Shown: piece after piece, positions 27,683 to 35,908 of the stretch
Layout: the number at the start of each line of letters is the position of its first letter
Position numbering within the stretch: the stretch's first letter is position 1
NCBI RefSeq assembly: GCF_002078175.1
Contig: NZ_MWFK01000001.1
Coordinates: forward strand, 1,736,001 to 1,800,000
Source: Streptomyces sp. M41(2017)
GTDB taxonomy: Bacteria > Actinomycetota > Actinomycetes > Streptomycetales > Streptomycetaceae
Direction of reading: 5' to 3'
DNA: 64,000 nt
Notes under the pieces: generated by a model
Told to the model about the DNA's origin: nothing
The model's database searches: none
What the model saw: the letters and a program-made list of their open reading frames with translations, nothing else
Position numbers and translations under genes: made by a program

Positions 27683-28219
27683 GTGACGACTGCGGTGATC
27701 GTTCTCAACGGTGGTTCCAGCTCGGGCAAGTCCGGGATCGCCCGGTGTCTGCAGGCGGTCCTGCCGGATCCGTGGCTGGCGCTCGGGACCGACACCCTCG
27801 TCGACGCGATGCCGGCGGCCATGCGGGCCTCGGACACGGGGATCGAGTTCGCCCCGGACGGCGAGGTGACCGTCGGGCCGGAGTTCCGGACGCTGGAAGC
27901 CGCGTGGATCGAGGGGATCGCCGGGATGGCCCGCGCGGGGGCCAGGATCATCGTCGACGAGGTCTTCCTCGGCGGCCCGGCCTCACAACAGCGATGGCGC
28001 GACGCCCTGCACGACCTGCCGGTGCTCTGGGTCGGCGTCCACTGCGACGCCACAATCGCCGCAGGCCGCGAACTCGCCCGAGGCGACCGACCCCCCGGCA
28101 TGGCCGCATCCCAGGCGAACACGGTCCACCGGGGCGTGACCTACGACCTGGAGATCGACACCTCACACACCGAGTCGATCGAGTGCGCACGGATGATCGC
28201 GGCATGCGTGGTCGGGTGA
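27683..28219 (+). CDS. cpt: Chloramphenicol 3-O-phosphotransferase-like protein
   Basis: This 178-residue P-loop kinase matches, as I remember it, the S. venezuelae CPT along its whole length. Walker A is GGSSSGKS (residues 10-17), catalytic Asp D37 lies in LGTDTL, and [20 protein letters not shown] and [10 protein letters not shown] follow. CPT inactivates chloramphenicol by phosphorylating its primary hydroxyl. The host may be chloramphenicol-tolerant, or the enzyme may have another substrate. The GTG start sits about 22 bp after a terminator. The last gene before the putative element; codon use is host-like. Confidence 0.85.
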   Translation: MTTAVIVLNGGSSSGKSGIARCLQAVLPDPWLALGTDTLVDAMPAAMRASDTGIEFAPDGEVTVGPEFRTLEAAWIEGIAGMARAGARIIVDEVFLGGPASQQRWRDALHDLPVLWVGVHCDATIAAGRELARGDRPPGMAASQANTVHRGVTYDLEIDTSHTESIECARMIAACVVG

Positions 28220-28297
28220 CCGACTCCGCCCGAACGGCGTCGAGCGAGACGAAGACCAGGACACTCGACCGACAGCAACACCACCCAGCCACGACAA

Positions 28298-28335
28298 AAG
28301 CCCCCCACCCGCGGAGAACCGCGGGCAGGGGGCTT
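28298..28335. terminator. Strong hairpin left of the element boundary
   Basis: A 17-base arm (28298-28314) pairs with 28319-28335 with one mismatch and loop AGAA. It lies just left of the 25-nt repeat. If the element entered the 3' end of gpmA, this could be the original gpmA terminator. Confidence 0.75.
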
Positions 28336-28347
28336 CTTCAGTTCTGC

Positions 28348-28372
28348 TTACTTCTTCTTGCCCTGGGTCTTG
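28348..28372. repeat. Candidate attachment site, left copy
   Basis: This 25-nt sequence starts TTACTTCTTCTTGCCCTGG and matches 32024-32048 at 24 of 25 bases. The right copy is the 3' end of gpmA (minus strand). It is a candidate left att site of the decayed element. Confidence 0.5.
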
Positions 28373-28401
28373 CCGGAGATCTTGGCGACCTGCTGCTTCC
28401 C
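28348..28401 (-). pseudogene. Fragment of a coding 3' end (…GKTQGKKK)
   Basis: A minus-strand frame of about 17 codons (QQVAKISGKTQGKKK, TAA) has every codon ending in G or C, but an upstream in-frame TGA and no start. It resembles the gpmA C-terminus (VKNQGKKK) over the last seven codons. It is either a relic of another gene or part of the element's attachment region. Confidence 0.4.
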
Positions 28402-28557
28402 AGCTCAGGGACGGTGGGCTCGTGCGCCCGGTTGTCGTCGTTGGTCATCATTGGCCACTGTCGAGCAACCTCGGACGGCCCAGCGACGGCCCAGCCCCGG
28501 CCTGCTCGACCGACACCGGGATCGGCGAGGAGCATGCCGATCTCTACGATGCAGGCC

Positions 28558-29196
28558 ATGGGGACTACCGACTCAGCACCACTCATACGCGCCTGTTGGC
28601 TCTCATGGCTCGCCGTTGAGTCGGCCGATCAGGCGGAAGTGGTCAAGGCTCTCGGCTTGGCGGACATACGGGAGACCACCTGGACCGACGGCGTGGAACT
28701 CGTCGACGAGGTGGCGCACGACGAGAAGGAACCGTTCTCCACCGTCATCGTCACGCCACCCATCCAGGGGTGGATTCTGGCCATCGGACCGTACTTCGGG
28801 CTGCCTTACTCACAACAAACTGCTCATGTCACCGACCTGTGCCGGCACTTGAGCACCCACTTCGGCAAAGCCCAACTCTTCTTCCACAGTGAGCAGAACG
28901 ACGGGGAAGCATGGCTGATCGCCGAAGGTGGACGGATCCTCCGGCGTTGGATTAGTGAGCAGCCTGAGCTCGCCCTGGGCGAACCGTTCGGTGTCGAGCG
29001 GCGGCTCCTCGACGCCTACGGCATCAAGGGCAAGCCCGAGGATCTTGACCTCAGCAGTGACCTGGCCGGCGACTGGGCAGCGACCTGGGGGGATTGCTGG
29101 GCCACGACAGTTGCAGAGGAGTGCAGCATCAACCCCACCACAACCACTGCGGTTACGGGCAGTCTGCTGGTCGCAGCCGCTCCGTCCTTCGAGTAG
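28558..29196 (+). CDS. Hypothetical protein
   Basis: This 212-residue soluble protein starts, as chosen, MGTTDSAPLIRACWLSW. It contains an alternating hydrophobic core (VIVTPPIQGWILAIGPYFGL), then FFHSEQNDGEAWLIAEGGRILRRWISEQPELALGEPFG, a pattern of a compact alpha/beta protein. There is no signal peptide or helix and no catalytic motif that I recognise. An in-frame ATG at 28534 directly follows GAGGAG but with spacing too short. It has more A/T at third positions than core genes. It lies in the putative element. Confidence 0.65.
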   Translation: MGTTDSAPLIRACWLSWLAVESADQAEVVKALGLADIRETTWTDGVELVDEVAHDEKEPFSTVIVTPPIQGWILAIGPYFGLPYSQQTAHVTDLCRHLSTHFGKAQLFFHSEQNDGEAWLIAEGGRILRRWISEQPELALGEPFGVERRLLDAYGIKGKPEDLDLSSDLAGDWAATWGDCWATTVAEECSINPTTTTAVTGSLLVAAAPSFE

Positions 29197-29429
29197 CCAC
29201 ACCGTATGCCTCGAAGAGGATGCCGCTGAGCACCGCTTTAGGAGCGAGGTGGGGTGATTGCTGGGGTGAGCTGCGGAGACGTGCACTGGGGTAAGTGCGC
29301 GCTCGTGCACCGTTGTTGTCGCCGAGTCCCCGTGAGTCCCCGCCCGTTCTGGCACGAGACTGGCACGGACGGGCATGCGATCCCCGGGCCGGGAGCTGAT
29401 CGAGCCTCAGCAGAACTCTCCGCCCACTC

Positions 29430-29732
29430 CTAGCTTTCGTCGGGCTCGCGTGCCCAGGCATAGGGCATTCGGTCAGTTTTATCTGTTACCCACGGATCGG
29501 GGTACCTGGCGTGACACACGGTGCATCGCGCGACGAACGTTCCGATGTCGGGGTTTGTCATGATGCTGTAGTGCGACGATGGAACCGCACGGATCACATA
29601 GCCATTGGCTGTGGTCTCCAGGGCTGGCCAGAGGGGTGAGCACTGGCAGGGCACGTTCTTCGCGAACGTCTCGTCACCGACTACGTGGTGGGTGCTCTTG
29701 AGTGTTTCGAAGAGGCGTCTTAGTCCATTCAC
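29430..29732 (-). CDS. Small Cys-containing hypothetical protein
   Basis: This 100-residue protein starts at GTG with GAGGG five bases upstream. CxC (NVPCQCSP) and CxxC (ARCTVCHA) motifs could bind one zinc ion. GC content is clearly lower than that of the flanking core genes, consistent with recent acquisition. No family recognised. It lies inside the putative element. Confidence 0.5.
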   Translation of the reverse strand: MNGLRRLFETLKSTHHVVGDETFAKNVPCQCSPLWPALETTANGYVIRAVPSSHYSIMTNPDIGTFVARCTVCHARYPDPWVTDKTDRMPYAWAREPDES

Positions 29733-30059
29733 GGCGCCCTCACATCCTGTGATTGATTGACACGCCGATCACGCATCTTGCCTTGGAGCGGACACCCTAT
29801 AGCGCGGTCGACGGAGCCTTAATGGCCGAGTCAAGGCGTCGACCGACCGGTGTGCCCCTCGATGCGAACTACAGGCAGGGCGGTCACCGAGGTCTGCGCG
29901 GCTAGTCACCGGTGTGGGCACGGTCACTGACGACCGGCTGCGGTCGCGGCGGTTGCTGTACTTCGCTGCTGTATGACGCGGATGCGACGGGGATCACCAC
30001 GGACGCCGACTCTCCTCTACTACCCCCCATAGCCGCTGACGGAGCTATAGGGTCGCCGA
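29733..30059. other. Gene-free stretch in the element
   Basis: This 327-bp stretch between divergent small genes is lower in GC than the host average. It must hold the promoters of both neighbours. I see no RNA gene or repeat. Confidence 0.4.
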
Positions 30060-30530
30060 GTGGACTGGCTTGCCCCCGTGAGTGCGGTGATCGGCGGAGG
30101 GATCGCCGTTGCTTCTGGCTGGACCGTGGAACGAAGCCGCTGGAAGCGCGAAGATGCACGGCAGGAGAGAGACCGACGGACGGCGCTCTACGCCGACTAC
30201 CTCGCCGCCGTTCTCTCGGCTCGCGAGCAGATATGGCATGCGAGCCGATGGCGCGAGCTACCGAGGGCAGAACGCATCGCGCTGGCGCGGAACTCTCTCC
30301 GGGACTCCCAGGTCTACCCCATGCGGGATCGAATCCTATTGGTGGGTTCCCCACGGTTAGGCGAGCTGTCCTACGAGATCGTAAGGCGCTTGACCGCGTA
30401 TAGAGACGCCGTGATCGAGGAATTGGATGACAGCAACGCGGAGTTGCACGCTGCTTGGGACTCCATCAACGAGGCACGAGACGCACTCACCGTCGCTATG
30501 AGAACCGATCTGGATTCTTTGCGGATCTGA
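30060..30530 (+). CDS. Small membrane-anchored hypothetical protein
   Basis: This 156-residue protein has an N-terminal hydrophobic segment (about 4-22: LAPVSAVIGGGIAVASGWT) followed by a highly charged helical region (VERSRWKREDARQERDRRTALYADY). The rest is helical (about 50-156), like the tail-anchored coiled proteins common on actinomycete integrative elements. The GTG start has only a weak AGGG upstream. Function unknown. Codon bias is weaker than in core genes. Confidence 0.6.
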   Translation: MDWLAPVSAVIGGGIAVASGWTVERSRWKREDARQERDRRTALYADYLAAVLSAREQIWHASRWRELPRAERIALARNSLRDSQVYPMRDRILLVGSPRLGELSYEIVRRLTAYRDAVIEELDDSNAELHAAWDSINEARDALTVAMRTDLDSLRI

Positions 30531-31034
30531 TGTTCCTCGCCGCACGGATCTGAGCTCTCCGTACCCACCACTCAACCCCCCTGTGCCGCGTCTGCTCGGC
30601 TCTGCCTGGGTCAACGGTGGACGGGATGGGAGCTCCCCAACGCAACCACCGACGTGCCCGCGGCCGGGAGCGGCGCCCCCTCCCCCGGTGCCGGCCGATC
30701 CCCCGCCGGAGGCATCGTCTGTGGCCATGGGCCGCGTCGTCGGGTGATCGACTCATGGCCTCCGGGCCTATCCACAGTGGGCGGGCGTCGGCGAGAGCGG
30801 GGCGGAGCGGGCCGAAGGCAGGAGCGGCAGCCCCAGCGGGAGCCGGGTGCTTGAACCAGTAGAGAAAGTTGTAACTCAGTAGGTCTGCTGGGGCTTGAAG
30901 TCGTATGCGCAGGCTGGGAGTTCGATGCGCTGTCGGTGAGCGAGCGGGACGAAGGAGAATGGGCGGATCGTCCAGGTGATGCGGGTGCCAGAGTGGGTCA
31001 CTGAGACTGTGCACGGCTGCATGCGCGAGAGGGC
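30531..31034. other. Mostly non-coding, decayed DNA
   Basis: About 500 bp with no intact long gene. A possible 48-codon minus-strand frame (30876-31022) overlaps it and is listed separately. A D-arm-like string near 30873 and a T-loop-like string near 30921 do not fold into a tRNA. Confidence 0.4.
30876..31022 (-). CDS. Possible small protein or gene remnant
   Basis: A minus-strand frame of 48 codons (MQPCTVSVTHSGTRITW ... YDFKPQQTY) ends at TGA and is strongly biased to C/G third positions. There is no ribosome site before the ATG, so it may be the end of a decayed gene. The opposite strand also reads like integrase sequence here (VPEWVTETVHGCMRE), so the assignment is uncertain. Confidence 0.3.
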   Translation of the reverse strand: MQPCTVSVTHSGTRITWTIRPFSFVPLAHRQRIELPACAYDFKPQQTY

Positions 31035-31372
31035 TTGGCGGGTCTGGCCGCGCGGGGGTCATGTCTGGCGTACCTCGCTCTCAATGAGGAGGCGTGGAAG
31101 CGGGCGCTGGCCAACGCAGGGGTGATCCCGCCCCCGAGCGTGGACAGCCGCACGCCGAGTCCCGCGAGAACGGCATGCACGCGCTCCGGCACTTCTACGC
31201 GTCGGTGCTCCTGGCCGCAGGGGAGAACATCAAGGCGCTGGCCGAGTACCTGGGCCACTCAGATCCAGACTTGACCCTGCGCGTCTACGCGCACCTGATG
31301 CCGTTCAGCCGGGAGCGGACCAGCAGAGCCGTGTCAGACGTCTGCTCGAAGCGTCTCCACCCCGAACCGTGA
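31035..31372 (+). pseudogene. Tyrosine integrase C-terminus, frameshifted and truncated
   Basis: The 3' part reads NGMHALRHFYASVLLAAG, then YLGHSDPDLTLRVYAHL. This provides the catalytic H-x-x-R, the second His and the nucleophile Tyr of phage-type integrases. The preceding conserved segment NEEAWKRALANAGVIPPP is in a different frame. The switch falls in the C-run at 31131-31135, so a single-base indel broke the gene. The N-terminal arm-binding domain and first catalytic Arg are missing. It presumably once mobilised the surrounding element. Confidence 0.8.
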
Positions 31373-31428
31373 GATCCGCGGACGGTCCGGCAGGATGCTC
31401 CGACCTGGTCACTTCGGGGAGGAAATCC

Positions 31429-31923
31429 ATGGACTCGACGGATGCCGTCATCAATCTGATCCACCTGGCCGACATGCCTGGCACCAGCGGGCACAGTGTC
31501 TCTGTGCGCGTCCTGGGTCGTTTTCAGCCCGGGATTCTGACCGGACACGACTTTCTCGAGTGCGAGATCGTCATCGAGGCGGAACCCGTCAACGGTAACT
31601 TCTCGGTGACCCTTCTCCCCGAGGACCTGGAGGACTGGGAGGACGTCTTGACGACCCTGGAGTCCGGCCGGTTCGCCATGTGGCTCACGTCCGGGCGGAC
31701 ACCTTCCGTGAAGTTCAAGCCTGACGAGAGCGGCGGGCTCTGGGTGTCGGTGCACGACGGACCGTCGTCGGCAGTAACTGTCACCGTCCCGTTGTTCGCA
31801 CCACCACCAAAGTGGGTCACCGAGCAGCGCGATCTGCTCGCCCAGGCTCGCGAGGTCTACCCCCGCGAGGTCGTCGAGACATCACCCGGCGCCTACGAGT
31901 GGCGGCGTGCACGCAACGCCTGA
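31429..31923 (+). CDS. DUF5959-like hypothetical protein
   Basis: This 164-residue protein is all-beta in appearance: INLIHLADMPGTSGHSVSVRVLGRF, GILTGHDFLECEIVIE, LPEDLEDWEDVL. Its pattern I associate with the DUF5959 family of streptomycetes, whose function is unknown. The start ATG at 31429 sits behind GGGGAGGAAA, a strong ribosome site; upstream in-frame codons are not needed. It follows the integrase remnant directly and is the last gene before the right repeat. Confidence 0.65.
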   Translation: MDSTDAVINLIHLADMPGTSGHSVSVRVLGRFQPGILTGHDFLECEIVIEAEPVNGNFSVTLLPEDLEDWEDVLTTLESGRFAMWLTSGRTPSVKFKPDESGGLWVSVHDGPSSAVTVTVPLFAPPPKWVTEQRDLLAQAREVYPREVVETSPGAYEWRRARNA

Positions 31924-31973
31924 GGGTCCGACCAAGCACCTGAGGGCCCACGGACGGCCCAGCCCCACCAAGA

Positions 31974-32010
31974 AGCCCCCGCCCTGCCAAGAAAGAGCAG
32001 GTCGGGGGCT
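31974..32010. terminator. Terminator downstream of gpmA
   Basis: AGCCCCCG-type arms (about 31975-31987 with 31997-32010) form an imperfect 13-bp stem 14 bp past the gpmA stop. It probably serves both gpmA and the convergent DUF5959-like gene. Confidence 0.75.
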
Positions 32011-32023
32011 CGCTGGTGTCGCG

Positions 32024-32048
32024 TTACTTCTTCTTGCCCTGGTTCTTG
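32024..32048. repeat. Candidate attachment site, right copy (gpmA 3' end)
   Basis: This matches the left copy at 28348-28372 (24 of 25 bases) and covers the last eight codons of gpmA including the TAA. The overlap with a gene's 3' end, which keeps the gene intact after insertion, is typical of integrase target sites. Confidence 0.5.
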
Positions 32049-32785
32049 ACCGCCTCGATCGCTGCCGCTGCCGCGTCCGGGTCGAGGTAGGTGCCGCCCG
32101 GCTTGAGGGGCTTGAAGTCCGCGTCCAGCTCGTAGGAGAGCGGGATGCCCGTCGGGATGTTCAGGCCCGCGATGTCGGCGTCGGAGATGCCGTCGAGGTG
32201 CTTGACCAGGGCGCGGAGGCTGTTGCCGTGGGCCGCGACCAGGACCGTGCGGCCGGTCAGCAGGTCGGGGACGATGCCGTCGAACCAGTACGGCAGCATG
32301 CGGACGACGACGTCCTTCAGGCACTCCGTCTGCGGGCGCAGCTCGGGCGGGAGCGTCGCGTAGCGCGGGTCGTCGAACTGCGAGTACTCGGCGTCGCGGT
32401 CGAGCGGCGGCGGCGGGGTGTCGTACGAGCGGCGCCAGAGCATGAACTGCTCCTCGCCGAACTCGGCGAGCGTCTGCGCCTTGTCCTTGCCCTGGAGGGC
32501 GCCGTAGTGACGCTCGTTCAGGCGCCAGCTGCGGTGGACCGGGATCCAGAGGCGGTCCGCGGACTCCAGCGCGAGCTGCGCGGTGCGGATCGCGCGCTTC
32601 TGGAGCGAGGTGTGGACCACGTCGGGCAGCAGGCCGGCGTCCTTGAGCAGCTCACCGCCGCGTACTGCCTCCTTCTCGCCCTTCTCGTTGAGGTTGACGT
32701 CCACCCAACCGGTGAACAGGTTCTTCGCGTTCCATTCGCTCTCGCCGTGGCGGAGGAGGATCAGCTTGTACGGTGCGTCGGCCAT
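32024..32785 (-). CDS. gpmA: 2,3-bisphosphoglycerate-dependent phosphoglycerate mutase
   Basis: This 253-residue glycolytic enzyme interconverts 3- and 2-phosphoglycerate. The signature [12 protein letters not shown] carries the phospho-His (about residue 13). [21 protein letters not shown] and [14 protein letters not shown] (second catalytic His) follow. The ATG at 32785 gives the usual actinobacterial start [14 protein letters not shown]. The C-terminus VKNQGKKK overlaps the proposed attachment site but is intact and family-like. Confidence 0.95.
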   Translation of the reverse strand: MADAPYKLILLRHGESEWNAKNLFTGWVDVNLNEKGEKEAVRGGELLKDAGLLPDVVHTSLQKRAIRTAQLALESADRLWIPVHRSWRLNERHYGALQGKDKAQTLAEFGEEQFMLWRRSYDTPPPPLDRDAEYSQFDDPRYATLPPELRPQTECLKDVVVRMLPYWFDGIVPDLLTGRTVLVAAHGNSLRALVKHLDGISDADIAGLNIPTGIPLSYELDADFKPLKPGGTYLDPDAAAAAIEAVKNQGKKK

Positions 32786-32983
32786 GCCTCCGAGCGTAAT
32801 CGAACCCCCCGACCGCTCGCGCGCTCGGTCGCCAGTCGGACACCCGCGCCCCCGCTTCGCCGTGCCGAGCCCTCCCCGCCGCCCGTCAGTTGACGGCATC
32901 TGTTAATCGAGTGGCTCTCCGGGGCCGGGCCCTCGTAAGTTGTGCTCACCGCCAGAGCCGCTTACGTCCGTGGGGGATTTTCC

Positions 32984-34417
32984 ATGCCTGTCGCCGTCGT
33001 CAGACGTGCCGTCCGGGAGACCGTGTCCGGGCTCCCCCGCGAGTTCTGGTGGCTGTGGACCAGCACGCTCATCAACCGGCTCGGCGCCTTCGTCGCCACG
33101 TTCATGGCCCTGTACCTGACCCTCGACCGGGGCTACTCCGCCTCGTACGCCGGTCTCGTCGCGTCGCTGCACGGCCTCGGCGGGGTCGTCTCCTCGCTCG
33201 TCGCCGGTGTCATGACCGACCGGTTCGGGCGTCGCCCCACGCTGCTCGTCGCCCAGGTGTCGACGGCCGGCTCGGTCGCGCTGCTCGGCTTCATGCAGGA
33301 CCCGGTGGCCATCGCCGGTGTCGCCTTCCTGGTGGGCATGGCCAGCAACGCCTCCCGGCCCGCCGTGCAGGCGATGATGGCCGACATCGTCCGGCCCGAG
33401 GACCGCGTCCGCGCCTTCTCCCTGAACTACTGGGCCATCAACCTCGGCTTCGCCGTCTCCTCGATCGGCGCCGGCTTCATCGCCGAGTTCAGCTACCTCG
33501 CGGGCTTCCTCATCGAGGCCGGCATGACCCTGGTCTGCGCGTTCGTCGTCTTCGCGAAGCTCCCCGAGTCGAAGCCGGTGCAGGTCGCCAAGGAGACGGC
33601 GCCCGCCGTCGGGCTCGGGACGGTGCTGCGCGACGGACGGTTCATGAGCGTCGTCGGCCTGTCGTTCCTCGTCGCGCTCGTGTTCCAGCAGGGCTCGGTC
33701 GGGCTGCCGGTCGCGATGGGCGAGGCCGGTTTCACCCCGGCGGACTACGGCACGGCGATGGCGGTCAACGGCGTGATGATCGTCGTGCTCCAGATCCCGG
33801 TGACCCGTTTTATCGAGCACCGGGACCCCCGGCGGCTGCTCGTCGTCTCCTCGATCCTCGCCGGGTACGGGTTCGGGCTGACCGCCTTCGCCGGGTCGGT
33901 GGGCGTCTTCACCCTGACCGTCTGCGTGTGGACCCTCGCCGAGATCGTCAACGCCCCGACGCAGACCGGGCTCGTCGTCCGCCTCTCCCCCGTCCACGGC
34001 CGCGGCCGCTACCAGGGCATGTACACCCTGTCCTGGGCGCTCGCCTCGCTCGTCGCCCCGGTGATGTCCGGCCTCGTCATCGACCGTTTCGGCGCCGCCT
34101 ACCTCTGGGGCCTGTGCGCGGTGGTCGGCACGGTGGCCGGCCTCGGCTACGCGCTGCTCATGCGCCGGCTCCCCACGGAGGAATCGGTGCGGGAGTCCGT
34201 GCGCGAGCCCGTACGGGAGCCGGTGCGCGCATCGGTGGCGTCTCCCGTGGGGGAACCGGCGCGCGCGTCCCGTACGCCCTCCCTCGTGGACGAGACGGTC
34301 GTCGAGGTCACTCCCGCCACCGTGGGCGTCGGCTCCGCGATGGAGGCCGCCCCGGCGCCACTGCCGGGCGGCCCGGTACCGCTACCGGCGACCCGGGCAG
34401 GGGACGCCTCGGCCTGA
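32984..34417 (+). CDS. MFS transporter
   Basis: This 477-residue protein has about 12 transmembrane helices. Motif A is GVMTDRFGRRPTL between helices 2 and 3, and a related second-half segment is SGLVIDRFGAAY. It probably exports a small molecule or drug by proton antiport (DHA1-like), substrate unknown. The C-terminal ~75 residues are a soluble, repeat-like Arg/Glu/Pro/Val tail (REPVREPVRASVASP) not part of the transport fold. The ATG at 32984 follows GGGGGA. Confidence 0.87.
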   Translation: MPVAVVRRAVRETVSGLPREFWWLWTSTLINRLGAFVATFMALYLTLDRGYSASYAGLVASLHGLGGVVSSLVAGVMTDRFGRRPTLLVAQVSTAGSVALLGFMQDPVAIAGVAFLVGMASNASRPAVQAMMADIVRPEDRVRAFSLNYWAINLGFAVSSIGAGFIAEFSYLAGFLIEAGMTLVCAFVVFAKLPESKPVQVAKETAPAVGLGTVLRDGRFMSVVGLSFLVALVFQQGSVGLPVAMGEAGFTPADYGTAMAVNGVMIVVLQIPVTRFIEHRDPRRLLVVSSILAGYGFGLTAFAGSVGVFTLTVCVWTLAEIVNAPTQTGLVVRLSPVHGRGRYQGMYTLSWALASLVAPVMSGLVIDRFGAAYLWGLCAVVGTVAGLGYALLMRRLPTEESVRESVREPVREPVRASVASPVGEPARASRTPSLVDETVVEVTPATVGVGSAMEAAPAPLPGGPVPLPATRAGDASA

Positions 34418-34478
34418 GTCCGCCTCGGCCCGAGCACCGGACCCCGGCCGCACGCGGAGACTCCCGGCGCGGGGCGCC

Positions 34479-35030
34479 TCACGGATGCATCCGCGCCCCC
34501 TTCACCACCTTGTCCACCGCGTTCCGCGGCCCGTGCACCGCGAGGCCCACCAGGTCCAGGTCGCCGGTCGGCACGGCCCGGACAGCCCCGCGGTTGTCCC
34601 GGTCGTTGCCCGTGGCGAACAGGTCGGACGTGAAGATCGCCCTGGGCAGGGCCCGGGAGAGCGCGCGGCCGTGGGCGGCGGTCAGCGTCTCCTTGGACGC
34701 CTCGAAGACCATGACGGGCTGGCGGAACATCGGCAGGTAGGCGACCGCGTCGGCGTCCTCGTAGGGCTCGCCGACCACCTCGGGGACGGCCGTACCCAGG
34801 CCGCTGACGAGGAAGGCGGTCACGTTGAGCCGCTGCCAGGGCTCCAGGTCGTCGCGCAGGACGACGACGATCTTGGTGTCGAAACGGACGGGCGCGTCGC
34901 CGGAGACGCTCGCGGTGTCCACGGTGCCGCTGTTCTCCGTGTTCGCCGTGTTCTCAGTGTTCGCGGTGTCGGTGATCCCGGTGTCGCCGTTCGCGGTGTT
35001 CGCGGTGTTCGTGCTGCTCAGGCTGCTCAT
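34479..35030 (-). CDS. DUF2000 family protein
   Basis: This 183-residue protein has a low-complexity Asn/Thr-rich N-terminus (about 45 residues built from 9-bp DNA repeats). A DUF2000 domain follows (about 48-183: FDTKIVVVLRDDLEPWQRLNV, GEPYEDADAVAYLPMFRQPV). This domain has a peptidyl-tRNA-hydrolase-2-like fold and no known function. It diverges from an AraC-type regulator whose cupin domain senses a ligand, so the two may form a regulator-target pair. The ATG at 35030 is without a clear ribosome site. Confidence 0.82.
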   Translation of the reverse strand: MSSLSSTNTANTANGDTGITDTANTENTANTENSGTVDTASVSGDAPVRFDTKIVVVLRDDLEPWQRLNVTAFLVSGLGTAVPEVVGEPYEDADAVAYLPMFRQPVMVFEASKETLTAAHGRALSRALPRAIFTSDLFATGNDRDNRGAVRAVPTGDLDLVGLAVHGPRNAVDKVVKGARMHP

Positions 35031-35079
35031 GCACTGAGACTGCCGACCGGGGTCCGCCGCGGTCTTGTACGTTCTTTGC

Positions 35080-35871
35080 ATGGCCCCGCAACGGGAGATC
35101 TCCGCGTGGCGCCCGGGTGTCCCGGGTGTCGTCGAGGTCTTCCACGCCCACTACACCGAGTACGCGTACCCGATGCACGTGCACGAGGCCTGGACCCTGC
35201 TGATCGTCGACGACGGCGCCGTCCGGTACGACCTGGACCGGCACGAGCACGGCACCCCGCACGACACGGTCTCGCTGCTCCCCCCGCACATCCCGCACAA
35301 CGGCGCGCCGGCCACCGCGGACGGTTTCCGCAAGCGGGTCCTCTACCTCGACAGCTCACGCCTGGGCGACGACCTCATCGGACCCGCCGTGGACGGACCC
35401 GACCTGGTGGACCCGGTGCTGCGGCGCCGCGTCGGTCAGCTGCACACCGCGCTCGCGCATCCCGGGGACGAGCTGGAGGCCGACAGCAGGCTGACGCTGA
35501 TCGCGGAGCGGCTGCACGGCCGGCTGCGTCCGGCGGCGGCGGTCGGCCTCGCGCGCCCCGACCGGCCGCTCGCGTACCGGCTGCGCGAACTCCTCGACGC
35601 GCGCCTCGTCGAGGGGGTCGCCCTGGACGAGGCGGCGCGGCTCGTGCACGCCCATCCCGCCCATCTCGTACGGGCGTTCAGCGGCGCGTTCGGCATCGCC
35701 CCGCACCAGTACCTGATGTCCCGCCGGGTGGACCGCGCCCGTCGGCTGCTGCTCGACGGGCGCCCGCCGGGCGAGGTGGCCGCGGCGACCGGTTTCTACG
35801 ACCAGTCCCATCTCACCCGTCATTTCCGGCGGTTGGTGGGGGTGACGCCGGGGCGGTACGCGCGGTCGTGA
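35080..35871 (+). CDS. AraC-family transcriptional regulator
   Basis: This 263-residue protein has an N-terminal cupin-like ligand domain (about 20-110: HAHYTEYAYPMHVHEAW, HIPHNG) and a C-terminal double helix-turn-helix (about 165-263: LDEAARLVHAHPAHLVRAF, VAAATGFYDQSHLTRHFRRLVGVTPGRY). It diverges from the DUF2000 gene with only 49 bp between the starts, so both promoters overlap. TACGTT ends seven bases before the ATG and no ribosome site is present, suggesting leaderless translation. Confidence 0.9.
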   Translation: MAPQREISAWRPGVPGVVEVFHAHYTEYAYPMHVHEAWTLLIVDDGAVRYDLDRHEHGTPHDTVSLLPPHIPHNGAPATADGFRKRVLYLDSSRLGDDLIGPAVDGPDLVDPVLRRRVGQLHTALAHPGDELEADSRLTLIAERLHGRLRPAAAVGLARPDRPLAYRLRELLDARLVEGVALDEAARLVHAHPAHLVRAFSGAFGIAPHQYLMSRRVDRARRLLLDGRPPGEVAAATGFYDQSHLTRHFRRLVGVTPGRYARS

Positions 35872-35908
35872 ACCCGCCGCGGACCGCCCGAGGCGCCGGA
35901 CTCCCTCT

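Larger units (their letters stand above)
28348..32048. mobile_element. Putative degenerate integrated element at the gpmA 3' end
   Basis: About 3.7 kb is bounded by the 25-nt near-identical repeats. Inside are a frameshifted tyrosine-integrase C-terminus and hypothetical genes with more A/T than the surroundings. There are several gene-free stretches and no housekeeping genes. No replication, transfer or excision genes remain. This pattern fits a decayed actinomycete integrative element inserted at a protein-gene 3' end. Confidence 0.45.

Noticed and set aside
30866..30930. tRNA-like D-arm string (GTAACTCAGTAGGT) and T-loop-like GTTCGATGC
   Set aside because: No pairing acceptor stem or anticodon stem could be built.
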